From: Acidobacteriota bacterium
GTDB lineage: Bacteria > Acidobacteriota > Vicinamibacteria > Vicinamibacterales > UBA8438
DNA length: 62,683 nucleotides
Assembly (NCBI GenBank): GCA_015659035.1
Contig: DQNS01000079.1
Coordinates: 1 to 62,683 of the forward strand
Direction of reading: 5' to 3'
This document shows, one piece after another, positions 44,111 to 54,140 of this stretch. Position numbers and translations under genes: made by a program. The notes below the pieces were generated by a model that had not been told where the DNA came from, did not search any database, and was given only the letters and a program-made list of their open reading frames with translations. Positions within the stretch are counted from its first letter, which is position 1. Every line of letters begins with the position of its first letter.

Positions 44111-45160
44111 TCACGCTCCCCAGCCACGCCGGGCGACCGGCTCCAGGCAGATGCTCCGGCCAATCGCCGGGGCAATGATGCGCAGCTCCGCCATCAGCCG
44201 GTCGAACTGCAGGGGGAAGATTGACTGCGCACCGTCGCTCAGTGCGTGGTCTGGATCCGGGTGCACCTCGATGATCAATCCGTCGGCCCCGGCGGCGATC
44301 GCCGCCCTGGCCATCGGCGCCACCTTGTCCCGCAACCCGGTTCCGTGACTCGGGTCGGCGATGATCGGCAGATGACTCAGCTTCTGGATGACCGGAATCG
44401 CCGAGATGTCGAGAGTGTTGCGGGTATAGCTCTCGAAGGTCCGGATGCCCCGTTCGCACAGGATGACATCTGTGTTGCCCCCCGCCAACACATACTCCGC
44501 CGACAGGAGCCACTCCTCGATGGTGGCGGCGATCCCCCGCTTGAGAAGCACCGGCGTGCGCGCCTTACCGAGCTCCCGCAGCAACGTGTAGTTCTGCATG
44601 TTGCGGGCGCCGACCTGGAGGATGTCGGCGTAGCCCACGACCAGCTCGATCTGACTGACGTCCATGACCTCGGAGACGACCTTCAGTCCCTCGGCATCGG
44701 CGGCCGCACGCATCATGCGCAGCCCGTCTTCTCCGAGGCCCTGGAAGCTGTAGGGAGAGCTCCGCGGTTTGAAGGCGCCGCCGCGCAATATCTTGGCCCC
44801 CGCTTTCTTCACCGCGGCGGCCGCTGCCGCGATCTGCTCCTCGGTCTCCACCGAGCAGGGCCCGGCCATGACGATCACCTCGTCGCCGCCGACCCGAAAC
44901 TCGTCGAACGAGACCGCGCTCCGCTCCGGCTTGAACGTGCGACTGGCGAGCTTGTAGGGCTCGGTAATTCTCAGTACCTCATGGACCCCATCCATGACCT
45001 CGATGAGCCGGGTGTCGAACGATCGGTTCCCACCGACAGCGCCCAGTACGCTGCGAAGTTGTCCGGTCGAGCGATGTATGTCGAACCCCTTCTCGACGAG
45101 CTGTGCGATGACGTGTTGCACCTGCTCCTCACTGGCGCGTTCTTCCATGACAACAACCAT
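44111..45160 (-). CDS. aroF: 3-deoxy-7-phosphoheptulonate synthase (DAHP synthase, type I-beta)
   Basis: First step of the shikimate pathway: PEP plus erythrose-4-phosphate to DAHP. 349 aa with an N-terminal ferredoxin-like regulatory domain (residues 1-70, [20 protein letters not shown]) joined to the KDO8P/DAHP synthase barrel: [54 protein letters not shown]. The extra domain mediates feedback inhibition in relatives. Having this entry enzyme in the trp/tyr operon puts flux and branches under one control. Confidence 0.95.
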   Translation of the reverse strand: MVVVMEERASEEQVQHVIAQLVEKGFDIHRSTGQLRSVLGAVGGNRSFDTRLIEVMDGVHEVLRITEPYKLASRTFKPERSAVSFDEFRVGGDEVIVMAGPCSVETEEQIAAAAAAVKKAGAKILRGGAFKPRSSPYSFQGLGEDGLRMMRAAADAEGLKVVSEVMDVSQIELVVGYADILQVGARNMQNYTLLRELGKARTPVLLKRGIAATIEEWLLSAEYVLAGGNTDVILCERGIRTFESYTRNTLDISAIPVIQKLSHLPIIADPSHGTGLRDKVAPMARAAIAAGADGLIIEVHPDPDHALSDGAQSIFPLQFDRLMAELRIIAPAIGRSICLEPVARRGWGA

Positions 45161-45191
45161 GACCTGCCATCCTCTCCTGACACTGCCTGAC

Positions 45192-45518
45192 TTACTCCAC
45201 TCCTGACCCTGTCGAGCGCTCCAGTCGCCGGGCCTCGTCGATGATCCGCTCGAACAGCCGTGTGATTGCGTCTGCCTCGAGCGGGCCGTCGTTCTGTGAC
45301 CGGACGTGCTTTAGCACCTCGATCTCTCGCGCCGGCTGATACACCTCCAGCCCCACCGTCTCCTTCAGGCTCCCGATCTCCTTGGCACAGCGCGCACGTT
45401 CGTTCAGCAACGTGACCAGCTCGGAATCGAGCTCGTCCATCCGTCCCCGGATTTCGGTGATCCGTCGGTCAACCCGTGCGGCATCCGGGTGCGCGGGCGG
45501 CCGGTCTCCTGACGTCAT
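45192..45518 (-). CDS. chorismate mutase (AroQ class)
   Basis: Converts chorismate to prephenate. 108 aa from the ATG overlapping the trpA stop. All-helical AroQ pattern: [34 protein letters not shown] (residues about 20-55) with the catalytic Arg and Lys, and the C-terminal [16 protein letters not shown]. It is monofunctional, so DAHP synthase and prephenate dehydrogenase are encoded separately on either side downstream. Confidence 0.92.
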   Translation of the reverse strand: MTSGDRPPAHPDAARVDRRITEIRGRMDELDSELVTLLNERARCAKEIGSLKETVGLEVYQPAREIEVLKHVRSQNDGPLEADAITRLFERIIDEARRLERSTGSGVE

Positions 45519-46326
45519 GTCACGCTCGCGCCCCCTTGCGCGCCCCGCTTCAGCCCGGCGACATATCGCTCGACCGTTGTCACCAGGTCCGGCGAGTCCG
45601 CCTCCCGTGCGATCACGTCCACCAGCGCACTGCCCACCACCGCCGCATCGGCCCATTCCCCGACCTGCCGCACGTGCTCGGGCCGGGACAACCCGAAGCC
45701 GACCGCGACCGGTAGCGCTGTGACCGCGCGAATACGTTCGACCAGGGCGCGCGCACCCGAGGCGACCTCCGCGCGTGCCCCGGTGACCCCCAAGCGGGAA
45801 ATCCCGTACAGAAACCCCCGCCCCAACTTGGCGGCCGCCCGGATACGCGCGTCTGTGGTCGTCGGGCTCAGCAGAAAGATGGGGTCGATGCCGGCATCCA
45901 CCACCGTCTGACGGAACGATCCTGCTTCTTCTATCGGCAGATCCAGAACCAGCACCCCGTCCACACCGGCCGCCGCCGCCCGTGCGGCGAACGCGTCGGT
46001 GCCCATCTTGAAGATCGGATTCGCATAGGTGAACACCACCACCGCCGCCTGGACATCGGCTCGTACCTGCGCGATCAGGTCGAGCGTTCCCGACAAGTTC
46101 CCGCCCGCCGCCAGGGCACGCTCTGAGGCTCGCTGGATGACCGGGCCGTCGGCGAGCGGGTCGGAGAACGGCACGCCGACCTCGAGGACATCAGCCCCCG
46201 CCCGGTCCAGCCCACGGAGGATCTCGGCCGAGCGTGCGGCGTCCGGGTCGCCACCGGTGACGTAGGTCACCAGACCGGTTCGGTGGTCAGCGCGCAATCG
46301 GACGAAGACGTCCGCAATCCGGGATG

Positions 46327-46330
<4 letters not shown>
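45515..46330 (-). CDS. trpA: tryptophan synthase alpha subunit
   Basis: Cleaves indole-3-glycerol phosphate to indole. 271 aa TIM barrel with catalytic Glu in [16 protein letters not shown] and Asp in [17 protein letters not shown] phosphate loop present. 4-nt overlaps with trpB upstream and chorismate mutase downstream. Confidence 0.96.
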
Positions 46331-47600
<1,270 letters not shown>

Positions 47601-47604
<4 letters not shown>

Positions 47605-48263
47605 GCTTGTGCTCCATCGGCGGAGGCAGCCGTCGAGACCGGGTCCGTCGCCGCGATCACCGCGTCGAAGAACGCCGCCATCCGCTCCGGGGCCTTGATC
47701 CCGGGTTGCGACTCGACGCCCGAGGACACGTCCAGGCCATAGGGTGCGACCAGCCGCACCGCCTCACCGACGGTCTCCGCCCGGAGTCCGCCGGACAGGA
47801 TCGTACGGCGTCGCCGAGCGATCCGCGCGGCCAGCGTCCAATCGACCTGACGTCCGGTGCCGCCCATTCGCACCGGGTCCAACGCATCGAGCAACACCGT
47901 TGCTCCGGACCAGACGGCGTCGACCGCGTCCGGTGTGCTGCCGGCCGACAGCCGCACAGCCTTGATGACCCGCCGCGTACAGCGCGCGCACGCGACCGCC
48001 GGCTCGTCGCCATGGAGCTGGACCGCCCCGAGGCCGACTCGATCTGCGATCGCGTTGATCTCTTCGATCGGCTGATTCACGAAGACCCCGACACCGGCCA
48101 CATGAGGCGGCAGGGCGGCCAGAATGTCGGCCGCGACGGCCGGCTTCACGAAGCGCGGGCTCTGGGGCCAGAAGACGAACCCGACGCAGGCGGCGCCAAG
48201 CCGGGCCGCGAGCATCGCATCCTCGAACCGTGTAATCCCGCAGATCTTCACCGGTGTCATCAC
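47601..48263 (-). CDS. trpF: phosphoribosylanthranilate isomerase
   Basis: 220-aa TIM barrel. General-base Cys in [12 protein letters not shown], Asp/Gly phosphate loops VQLHGDEP and [14 protein letters not shown], and [13 protein letters not shown] at the end. Overlaps trpC and trpB by 4 nt. Confidence 0.96.
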
Positions 48264-49129
48264 GACCCACCCGCCTCGACGCCGCTCACGCTCGTCCCCA
48301 CGCCGCTGGATGCCGGCCGCGCACCGTCGATCAGTCGGCCCAACGTTTTCCCCGGCTCCGGCGTCGTGATGAGCGTCTCGCCGATCAGGAACGCGTGATA
48401 CCCCGCAGCTCCCAGGTCCACCAGGTCGGCGCTCGTCCGGAGCCCGCTCTCCGCCACGGCCACGGTCCCCGGGGGCATCTGCACGACCAGATTGCGCGAG
48501 ACGTTCACATCGACCGCCAGGGTTCTCAGGTTTCGATTGTTCACACCGATGACGGTCGCGCCGGCCTGCACGGCACGCCGCAGCTCCGCCCCGTCGTGCA
48601 CCTCCACCATCGCCGCGAGCCCCAAGGCGGTCGCCTCCTTCAACAGGGCGCCGAGCTCGGTGTCGTCGAGCGCGGCAACGATGAGCAGGACGGCGTCGGC
48701 GCCCGCCGCCACTGCCTCCAGCAGCTGATACGGGGCGACGATGAAGTCCTTGCGCAAGACCGGCAGATCGACCGCGGCGCGAACGGCTCGCAGATGGTCG
48801 AGCGCGCCGTCAAAAAACGTCGGTTCGGTCAACACCGACACCGCGGCCGCCCCGTGTGCTTCGTAGGCGGCCGCGATCCGGTCGGGGCGGTAGTCCGCCC
48901 GGAGTATCCCGCGGGACGGCGAGCGCCGCTTGCACTCCGCGATGACCTGCACCCGGCCGGGCGCGCTCAGCGCCGCCACGAACCGCGCGCCCCCCGGTGT
49001 GGCCGATGCCGCCTCGGCAGCGAGCGTGGCGGCCGGACACCGCCGCTCGCGCTCGGCGATCGTGTGCCGGGTCGCCGCCACGATCGTCGCGAGCAGGTCC
49101 GGTCCGGGCCGCGCGACGGCGTCCGTCAC
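48260..49129 (-). CDS. trpC: indole-3-glycerol phosphate synthase
   Basis: 289 aa. IAECKRRSPSRGILRADY with catalytic Lys, SVLTEPTFFDGALDHL, LRKDFIVAPYQL, GVNNRNLRTLAVDV and VAESGLRTSADL are all family signatures. 4-nt overlaps on both sides. Confidence 0.96.
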   Translation of the reverse strand: MTDAVARPGPDLLATIVAATRHTIAERERRCPAATLAAEAASATPGGARFVAALSAPGRVQVIAECKRRSPSRGILRADYRPDRIAAAYEAHGAAAVSVLTEPTFFDGALDHLRAVRAAVDLPVLRKDFIVAPYQLLEAVAAGADAVLLIVAALDDTELGALLKEATALGLAAMVEVHDGAELRRAVQAGATVIGVNNRNLRTLAVDVNVSRNLVVQMPPGTVAVAESGLRTSADLVDLGAAGYHAFLIGETLITTPEPGKTLGRLIDGARPASSGVGTSVSGVEAGGS

Positions 49130-50153
49130 GTCTCATCTCCCGTCCCGTCGCTCGATACGGCCACGAGCCGAGTCAGCGTCTCCTGGGCCCGTCCGTCGTC
49201 GAGGGCCGCGGCGGCCGTCGCCACCCCCTCGACCAGACTGGGGACCCGCTCCAAGATGAAGAGTCCGGCGGCGGCGTTCGCCAGCACCATGTCACGCGGC
49301 GGCCCCGCGTCCCCCGCCAGTACCGCACGGGCGATGGCCGCGTTCTCCTCCGGCGACTCCACACGCAGCGCCGCGGGGTCGACCACGGGCAGACCGAAGT
49401 CGTTTGGGTGTAGATAGAACGTCCGAACCCTGCCGTTGCGGCACTCCGAGATCTTGGTGTAGCCGGTCGTCGACACCTCATCGAGCCCGTCCGCCCCGTG
49501 CGCCACCCACGCGCGTTCGGACCCCAGCTCGGCAAGCACGCGCGCGATCAGGTCGGTGTGGTCCGGACGGGGTACGCCGACCAGCTGCCGGGTGACACCG
49601 GCCGGGTTCGTCAACGGTCCGAGGAAGTTGAAGGCGGTTCGGACACCGAGTTCACGGCGCGCCGGTGCCGCATGCCGCATCGAGGGATGGAACGTCGGGG
49701 CGAACAGAAACGCGATGCCGCATCTGTCCAAGCACCGTTCGGCCACCCCCGGCGGCGCGTCCACCGCCACCCCGAGCGCGCTGAACAGATCCGCGCTGCC
49801 GCAGCGGCTCGAGACCGCGCGGTTGCCATGTTTGGCCACACGGACGCCGCACCCCGACAGGACCAGCGCCGCCAACGAGGACACGTTGAACGTCGAGGCG
49901 CCGTCGCCGCCGGTGCCACAGGTGTCGAAGAGTCCGTCGTAGGGCTTCGACAGCTTGACGGCGTTGGCGCGCATCGTCATTGCCAGTCCCACGATCTCCG
50001 ACGGCCGCTCGCCTTTCATCGACAGGGCGATCAACAGACCAGCGATCTGCGCCGGGGTAGCCCGGCCGGCCATGATCTCGCCCATCACGGTGGCCGCCTC
50101 GTCCACGCTCAGATCCTGACGACGGTGCAGCTTCTCGATCAGGGTCGCAAACA

Positions 50154-50154
<1 letters not shown>
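49126..50154 (-). CDS. trpD: anthranilate phosphoribosyltransferase
   Basis: 342 aa from the ATG overlapping the trpG stop (TGATG); a GTG two codons upstream is possible. PRPP motif DTCGTGGDGASTFNVSS, VAKHGNRAVSSRCGSADL, and LGPLTNPAG. Not fused to TrpG, unlike the enteric arrangement. Confidence 0.96.
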
Positions 50155-50720
<566 letters not shown>

Positions 50721-50743
50721 GGCGCGTGTTGTTAGTATCCTGG

Positions 50744-50826
50744 CGAAGCCCTCCCGCCTTCGCCGAGGCCTCGGCGGACAGGCCGACTTTCTTCTGCCTT
50801 CTGCCTTCTGCCTTCTGACCCCTTGA
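50744..50826 (-). repeat. heptamer array plus double hairpin element (copy 7, inside the aromatic operon)
   Basis: In mRNA sense GGGGTCA, GAAGGCA x3, GAAGAAA, then an outer stem AAGTC/GGCTT (one U-G wobble) around the inner perfect palindrome CGCCGAGGCCTCGGCG (50761-50776). Transcribed between trpE and trpG. Confidence 0.75.
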
Positions 50827-50835
50827 GCATTCGCT

Positions 50836-52311
50836 CTAGCACACCATCTCCAGCGCCCGCAGGAGCGCCGAGGCCTTGTCGCGGGTCTCGTCGAACTCGG
50901 CGGTCGGGTTCGAGTCGGCAACGATGCCGGCGCCGGCCTGCACGTAGGCGCGACCGTCCTTCATCGTGATCGTCCTGATCGTGATGCAGCAATCGAGGTT
51001 GCCCGCGAAGTCCACGTACCCGACAGCGCCGGCATAGATGCCACGCCGTGTGGGTTCCAACTCGGCGATGATCTCCATCGCCCGGATCTTCGGCGCGCCC
51101 GAGACCGTGCCGGCGGGGAAACAGGCCGCCAGCGCGTCCAGCCGGTCCTGTCCCTCGCGCAGCCGTCCCTCGACGCGCGACACCAGATGCATCACGTGTG
51201 AATACCGCTCGAGCCCCATGAACTGCGCCACACGCACCGTGCCGTATTCGCTCACCCGGCCGAGATCGTTCCGACCCAGGTCGACGAGCATTACGTGCTC
51301 GGCGCGCTCTTTCTCGTTCTGCTTCAGTTCTTCCGCCAGCCGCTCGTCCTCCGCATCGTCGCGCCCCCGCGGCCGCGTGCCGGCGATCGGGTGCGTCACC
51401 ACGTGCCGCCCCTCTACCCGGACCAGCATCTCCGGCGACGCGCCGACGATCGACAACGGTCCCATGCGGATGAAGTACATGTAGGGCGACGGGTTCACAT
51501 GCCGCAACGCCCGGTACACCGTGAACGGGTCGGTCGTGACCGAGGTCTCGAACCGTTGGGACAGGACGACCTGGTAGACATCGCCGGCGGTGATGTGGTC
51601 TTTCGCCACCAGGACCGCCTGTTCGAACGCCTCCTGGCTCGTGTTCGACCGCACCTGGAGCGATGTCCCCGGTGTGCCGGCCGGCTCCGACAGGCTGCGC
51701 TCGAGCTCCACCTCGAGAAAATGGATCTTGGCGCACGCGAAGCGATACGCGGTCTCGAGATCCGCGTCGGGATCCACACGCGCGTTGGCGATGATCAAGA
51801 TCCGGTGCTTCACATGGTCGAACGCGAGGATCGTGTCAAACACCATGAACCCCGCGTCGTCGTCTCCCGACGACGGCGCGTTCCGCTTCGACCAGACCGC
51901 GTCCAAGGACGGCTCGAACCAGCTCGCGGCCTCGTACCCGAGGAAGCCGACGGCGCCGCCCGTGAAGCGGGGCAGCCCGGGCACGACCGGCGCGCGGTAG
52001 TCGCTCATCAGGCCCCGCAGACGGTCCATGAACGGCACGTCTTCGGTGGCGGTGACGCCGTCTTGCTCGACCAATGTCAGACCGTCCCTGGCCCGCAACA
52101 CCAGGAACGGGTCCTTGCCGAGGAAGGAGTAGCGCGCCACCTGTTCCCCGCCCTCCACGCTTTCGAAGAGAAACGCGTGGTCGGCGTGCTCGGCCACCTT
52201 GAGAAACGCCGAGAGTGGTGTCAGGAGGTCGGCGCGAATCTCCTTGCAGACCGGCACGAACGTCCCGCGTGAGGCGAGCTCCTGGAAGGTTTCGAACGAC
52301 GTGTGGCTCAT
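50836..52311 (-). CDS. trpE: anthranilate synthase component I
   Basis: Chorismate plus ammonia to anthranilate. 491 aa from MSHTSFETF. The N-terminal Trp-feedback region is present (LLTPLSAFLKVAEHADHAFLFESVEGG with LES-like FLFESV), and the catalytic core shows PSPYMYFIRMG, SPEMLVR, THPIAGTRPRG, VDLGRNDLGRVSEYG and AGAGIVADSNPTAEF. Follows aroDE with a 4-nt overlap. Confidence 0.97.
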   Translation of the reverse strand: MSHTSFETFQELASRGTFVPVCKEIRADLLTPLSAFLKVAEHADHAFLFESVEGGEQVARYSFLGKDPFLVLRARDGLTLVEQDGVTATEDVPFMDRLRGLMSDYRAPVVPGLPRFTGGAVGFLGYEAASWFEPSLDAVWSKRNAPSSGDDDAGFMVFDTILAFDHVKHRILIIANARVDPDADLETAYRFACAKIHFLEVELERSLSEPAGTPGTSLQVRSNTSQEAFEQAVLVAKDHITAGDVYQVVLSQRFETSVTTDPFTVYRALRHVNPSPYMYFIRMGPLSIVGASPEMLVRVEGRHVVTHPIAGTRPRGRDDAEDERLAEELKQNEKERAEHVMLVDLGRNDLGRVSEYGTVRVAQFMGLERYSHVMHLVSRVEGRLREGQDRLDALAACFPAGTVSGAPKIRAMEIIAELEPTRRGIYAGAVGYVDFAGNLDCCITIRTITMKDGRAYVQAGAGIVADSNPTAEFDETRDKASALLRALEMVC

Positions 52312-53792
52312 ACCGATTCTCTGGAGATGCCTAGCTCTCCGAGCGCCGTCACCGCTGCCGTCCTGAACAGCTCGGCCGACGGGCGCGTCCCGGACCACCA
52401 CGCGAATTGCCGTACCGCCTGTGCCACCAGCATGTCCAGCCCGCCGATCGTCTCACACCCAGCCGTCGTCGCCTCTCGCAGCAGCCGTGTCCGACCCGGG
52501 TTGTACACGAGATCGTAGACCGTCTTTCCCCCCCACAGCGACGCCGCCGGCACGGGTGTCTGGGTGATCCCCGGGGCGGTGCCGATCGGGGTGGTGTTGA
52601 CGAGCAGGTCCCAGGACCCCGGCCGGGGTGGCAACGTTCCCACGGTCCCACCGACCAGCCGCGCCACGACCGCCGCTCGCTCCGGCCGCCGGGCACAGAC
52701 CGTCACCTTGGCCCCCCGGCTCGCCAGGGCCACGGCGACCGCCCGCGCCGCGCCACCCGCGCCGAGCACGGTGCTGCGCACCCCCCTGGGGTCGCCACGC
52801 GCGTCGAGCGGAGCGAGGAAGCCGGGCACGTCCGTGTTCAGTCCGACCCAGCCCTCGTGGTCCGCGCGCACCGTGTTCACGGCGCCGACCTGCTGGCCCA
52901 GGGCGTCGACGTGACGGACGTGATCCAGGATCGACTCCTTGAACGGGGCGGTCACGCTGAGCCCCGCCACGCCGAGCGCGTCGGCGAGCACCATGAGGTC
53001 GTCGGCATCGACCGCTTCAAACGGCACGTAGACCGCGTCCAAACCGGCTGCTTCGAATCCGGCGTTGTGCATCGGCGGTGACAGCGAGTGTCCGATCGGC
53101 GTGCCCGCCACGCCATACACGACGGTCGATGCGGAGGTTCGCTTGAACCGGTACCGGTGCACCATCTCCGACAGACACACCTGTCCTGGCGCAACGGCCT
53201 CGCCGGCATAGGTCCAGCAGGAGCCGAAATGCGCCGGCAGGAGACGCGTCGGGACGCCGGCCGGTCCCATGCCGACGAGCGCCAGTCGTTCCCCACGGCG
53301 GGCTCGTCCGAGCCGCAGCAGCCGGACGACGTCGCCGGCGGACCGGCTGCGGACGGCCAGCTTGACGACCTCGGCCCCGGTCCCACGCATGAACCGATAC
53401 CGGTCTTCGAGATCGCCCGGGGTGCCCTCGAAATCGTGCATCGACAAGACGATGTTCCGCCCCCGCCGTTCCGCGATTAGCGCCTCGAAGCCGCCGCGCC
53501 ACTCGAGATCGACCCAGTCGGCGCCCAGTTCGAGCGCACGACGCAGAATGGCGTGACGCTCATCCTCGGAGCCGGTGAACTGTCCACCCTCCCACACAGG
53601 ACGGCATGTGACGAGCACCGGGCGGGTCCGGTCCGCCAGCGCCCCCTCGAGGTCGAGATCGCGCACCGTGTCGAGCCTCAGCTCGACGAGGTCCGCGTCA
53701 CACGCCTCGTCCCGGCGAGCGCGGAGCTCGGCCGTCGTCTCTGCCGTCACGGTGGCGCATAACTGGGCACAAGGCATGGGGGTCACAGACAT
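52308..53792 (-). CDS. aroDE: bifunctional 3-dehydroquinate dehydratase / shikimate dehydrogenase
   Basis: 494-aa fusion. Residues 1-220 are a type I dehydroquinase barrel with catalytic His (VLSMHDFEG) and Schiff-base Lys (EVVKLAVRS); residues 225-494 are shikimate dehydrogenase (GTPIGHSLSPPMHNAGFEA, NTDVPGF, NADP loop VLGAGGAARAVAVAL). Catalyses two consecutive shikimate steps. First gene of the superoperon. The ATG at 53792 directly follows seven T of a terminator whose 3' arm provides the Shine-Dalgarno GGAGAGG with 8-nt spacing. Confidence 0.95.
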   Translation of the reverse strand: MSVTPMPCAQLCATVTAETTAELRARRDEACDADLVELRLDTVRDLDLEGALADRTRPVLVTCRPVWEGGQFTGSEDERHAILRRALELGADWVDLEWRGGFEALIAERRGRNIVLSMHDFEGTPGDLEDRYRFMRGTGAEVVKLAVRSRSAGDVVRLLRLGRARRGERLALVGMGPAGVPTRLLPAHFGSCWTYAGEAVAPGQVCLSEMVHRYRFKRTSASTVVYGVAGTPIGHSLSPPMHNAGFEAAGLDAVYVPFEAVDADDLMVLADALGVAGLSVTAPFKESILDHVRHVDALGQQVGAVNTVRADHEGWVGLNTDVPGFLAPLDARGDPRGVRSTVLGAGGAARAVAVALASRGAKVTVCARRPERAAVVARLVGGTVGTLPPRPGSWDLLVNTTPIGTAPGITQTPVPAASLWGGKTVYDLVYNPGRTRLLREATTAGCETIGGLDMLVAQAVRQFAWWSGTRPSAELFRTAAVTALGELGISRESV

Positions 53793-53827
53793 AAAAAAAG
53801 CCTCTCCACCCGGTGGGCTGGAGAGGC
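53793..53827 (-). terminator. attenuator (Rho-independent terminator) of the aromatic superoperon
   Basis: RNA arms GCCUCUCCA (53827-53819) and UGGAGAGGC (53808-53800), a perfect 9-bp stem with a 10-nt loop, followed by seven U (53799-53793). It stands between the leader peptide and aroDE. Confidence 0.92.
53800..53808 (-). promoter_or_regulatory. aroDE Shine-Dalgarno embedded in terminator arm 4
   Basis: GGAGAGG (53807-53801) is 8 nt (C plus seven U) from the aroDE ATG. It is base-paired in the terminator hairpin and free in the antiterminated form, so translation may be gated together with transcription. Confidence 0.75.
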
Positions 53828-53855
53828 GTGTCGTTGCTGTCTGCGTGGGCTGCGG

Positions 53856-53951
53856 TCAGGCTGCCAGGCGCGCCTCTCCAGTGCTGGTAAACGCGTAGTA
53901 CCACCACCAGGACGCTTCACGCCCGCCTGGTGTCGCTACCACTGGAGCCAT
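53856..53951 (-). CDS. aromatic leader peptide (attenuation peptide, Trp3-Tyr2-Phe)
   Basis: A 31-codon frame, ATG 53951 to TGA 53856. It begins MAPVVATPGGREA and contains SWWWYYAF at codons 14-21: Trp 15, 16, 17 (53909-53901), Tyr 18, 19, Ala 20, Phe 21. The end TSTGEARLAA overlaps RNA arm 2. Its only evident role is ribosome stalling when charged tRNA-Trp or tRNA-Tyr (possibly tRNA-Phe) is scarce. AGGUGG lies 11 nt upstream as a modest ribosome-binding site. No other run of aromatic codons this dense was noticed in the window. Confidence 0.88.
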   Translation of the reverse strand: MAPVVATPGGREASWWWYYAFTSTGEARLAA

Positions 53952-54006
53952 CCGACCGTTTTCCACCTGTTGCACCTTCGCTGTTTCTTTCGATTACTCA
54001 ATCGCT

Positions 54007-54036
54007 AGATTAGCAAACCCTTCGGCTTTGTGTCAA
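54007..54036 (-). promoter_or_regulatory. sigma70-type promoter of the aromatic superoperon
   Basis: Minus strand TTGACA (54036-54031), 18-bp spacer, TAATCT (54012-54007). Predicted start near 54000 gives about 50 nt before the leader peptide and a leader RNA of about 210 nt. It lies 105 bp from the divergent S55 peptidase start. Confidence 0.7.
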
Positions 54037-54140
54037 TTTCGGCCGCTACGTCAAGCCTCGACGGCCCTTTTCTCCTTGACCCGTCTGCGTTTCCTTCGAT
54101 ATAACCTACCAAGGTCGTCGTTCCTTACCTTAACGCCTTC

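Larger units (their letters stand above)
53793..53947 (-). promoter_or_regulatory. ribosome-mediated attenuator region (arms 1 to 4)
   Basis: Arm 1 CUCCAGUGGU (53947-53938) can pair with arm 2 ACC-agc-ACUGGAG (53888-53876). Arm 2 core CUGGAGAGGCG (53881-53871) pairs over 11 bp with arm 3 CGCCUCUCCAG (53828-53818), the antiterminator. Arm 3 alternatively pairs with arm 4 UGGAGAGGC (53808-53800), the terminator. Arms 2 and 4 are near-identical, the classical attenuator logic. The Trp/Tyr/Phe codons lie between arms 1 and 2. Confidence 0.88.

Noticed and set aside
53698-53907. 69-aa minus-strand frame across the leader/aroDE boundary
   Set aside because: It runs through the terminator stem in a different frame from both the leader peptide and aroDE; no ribosome site.
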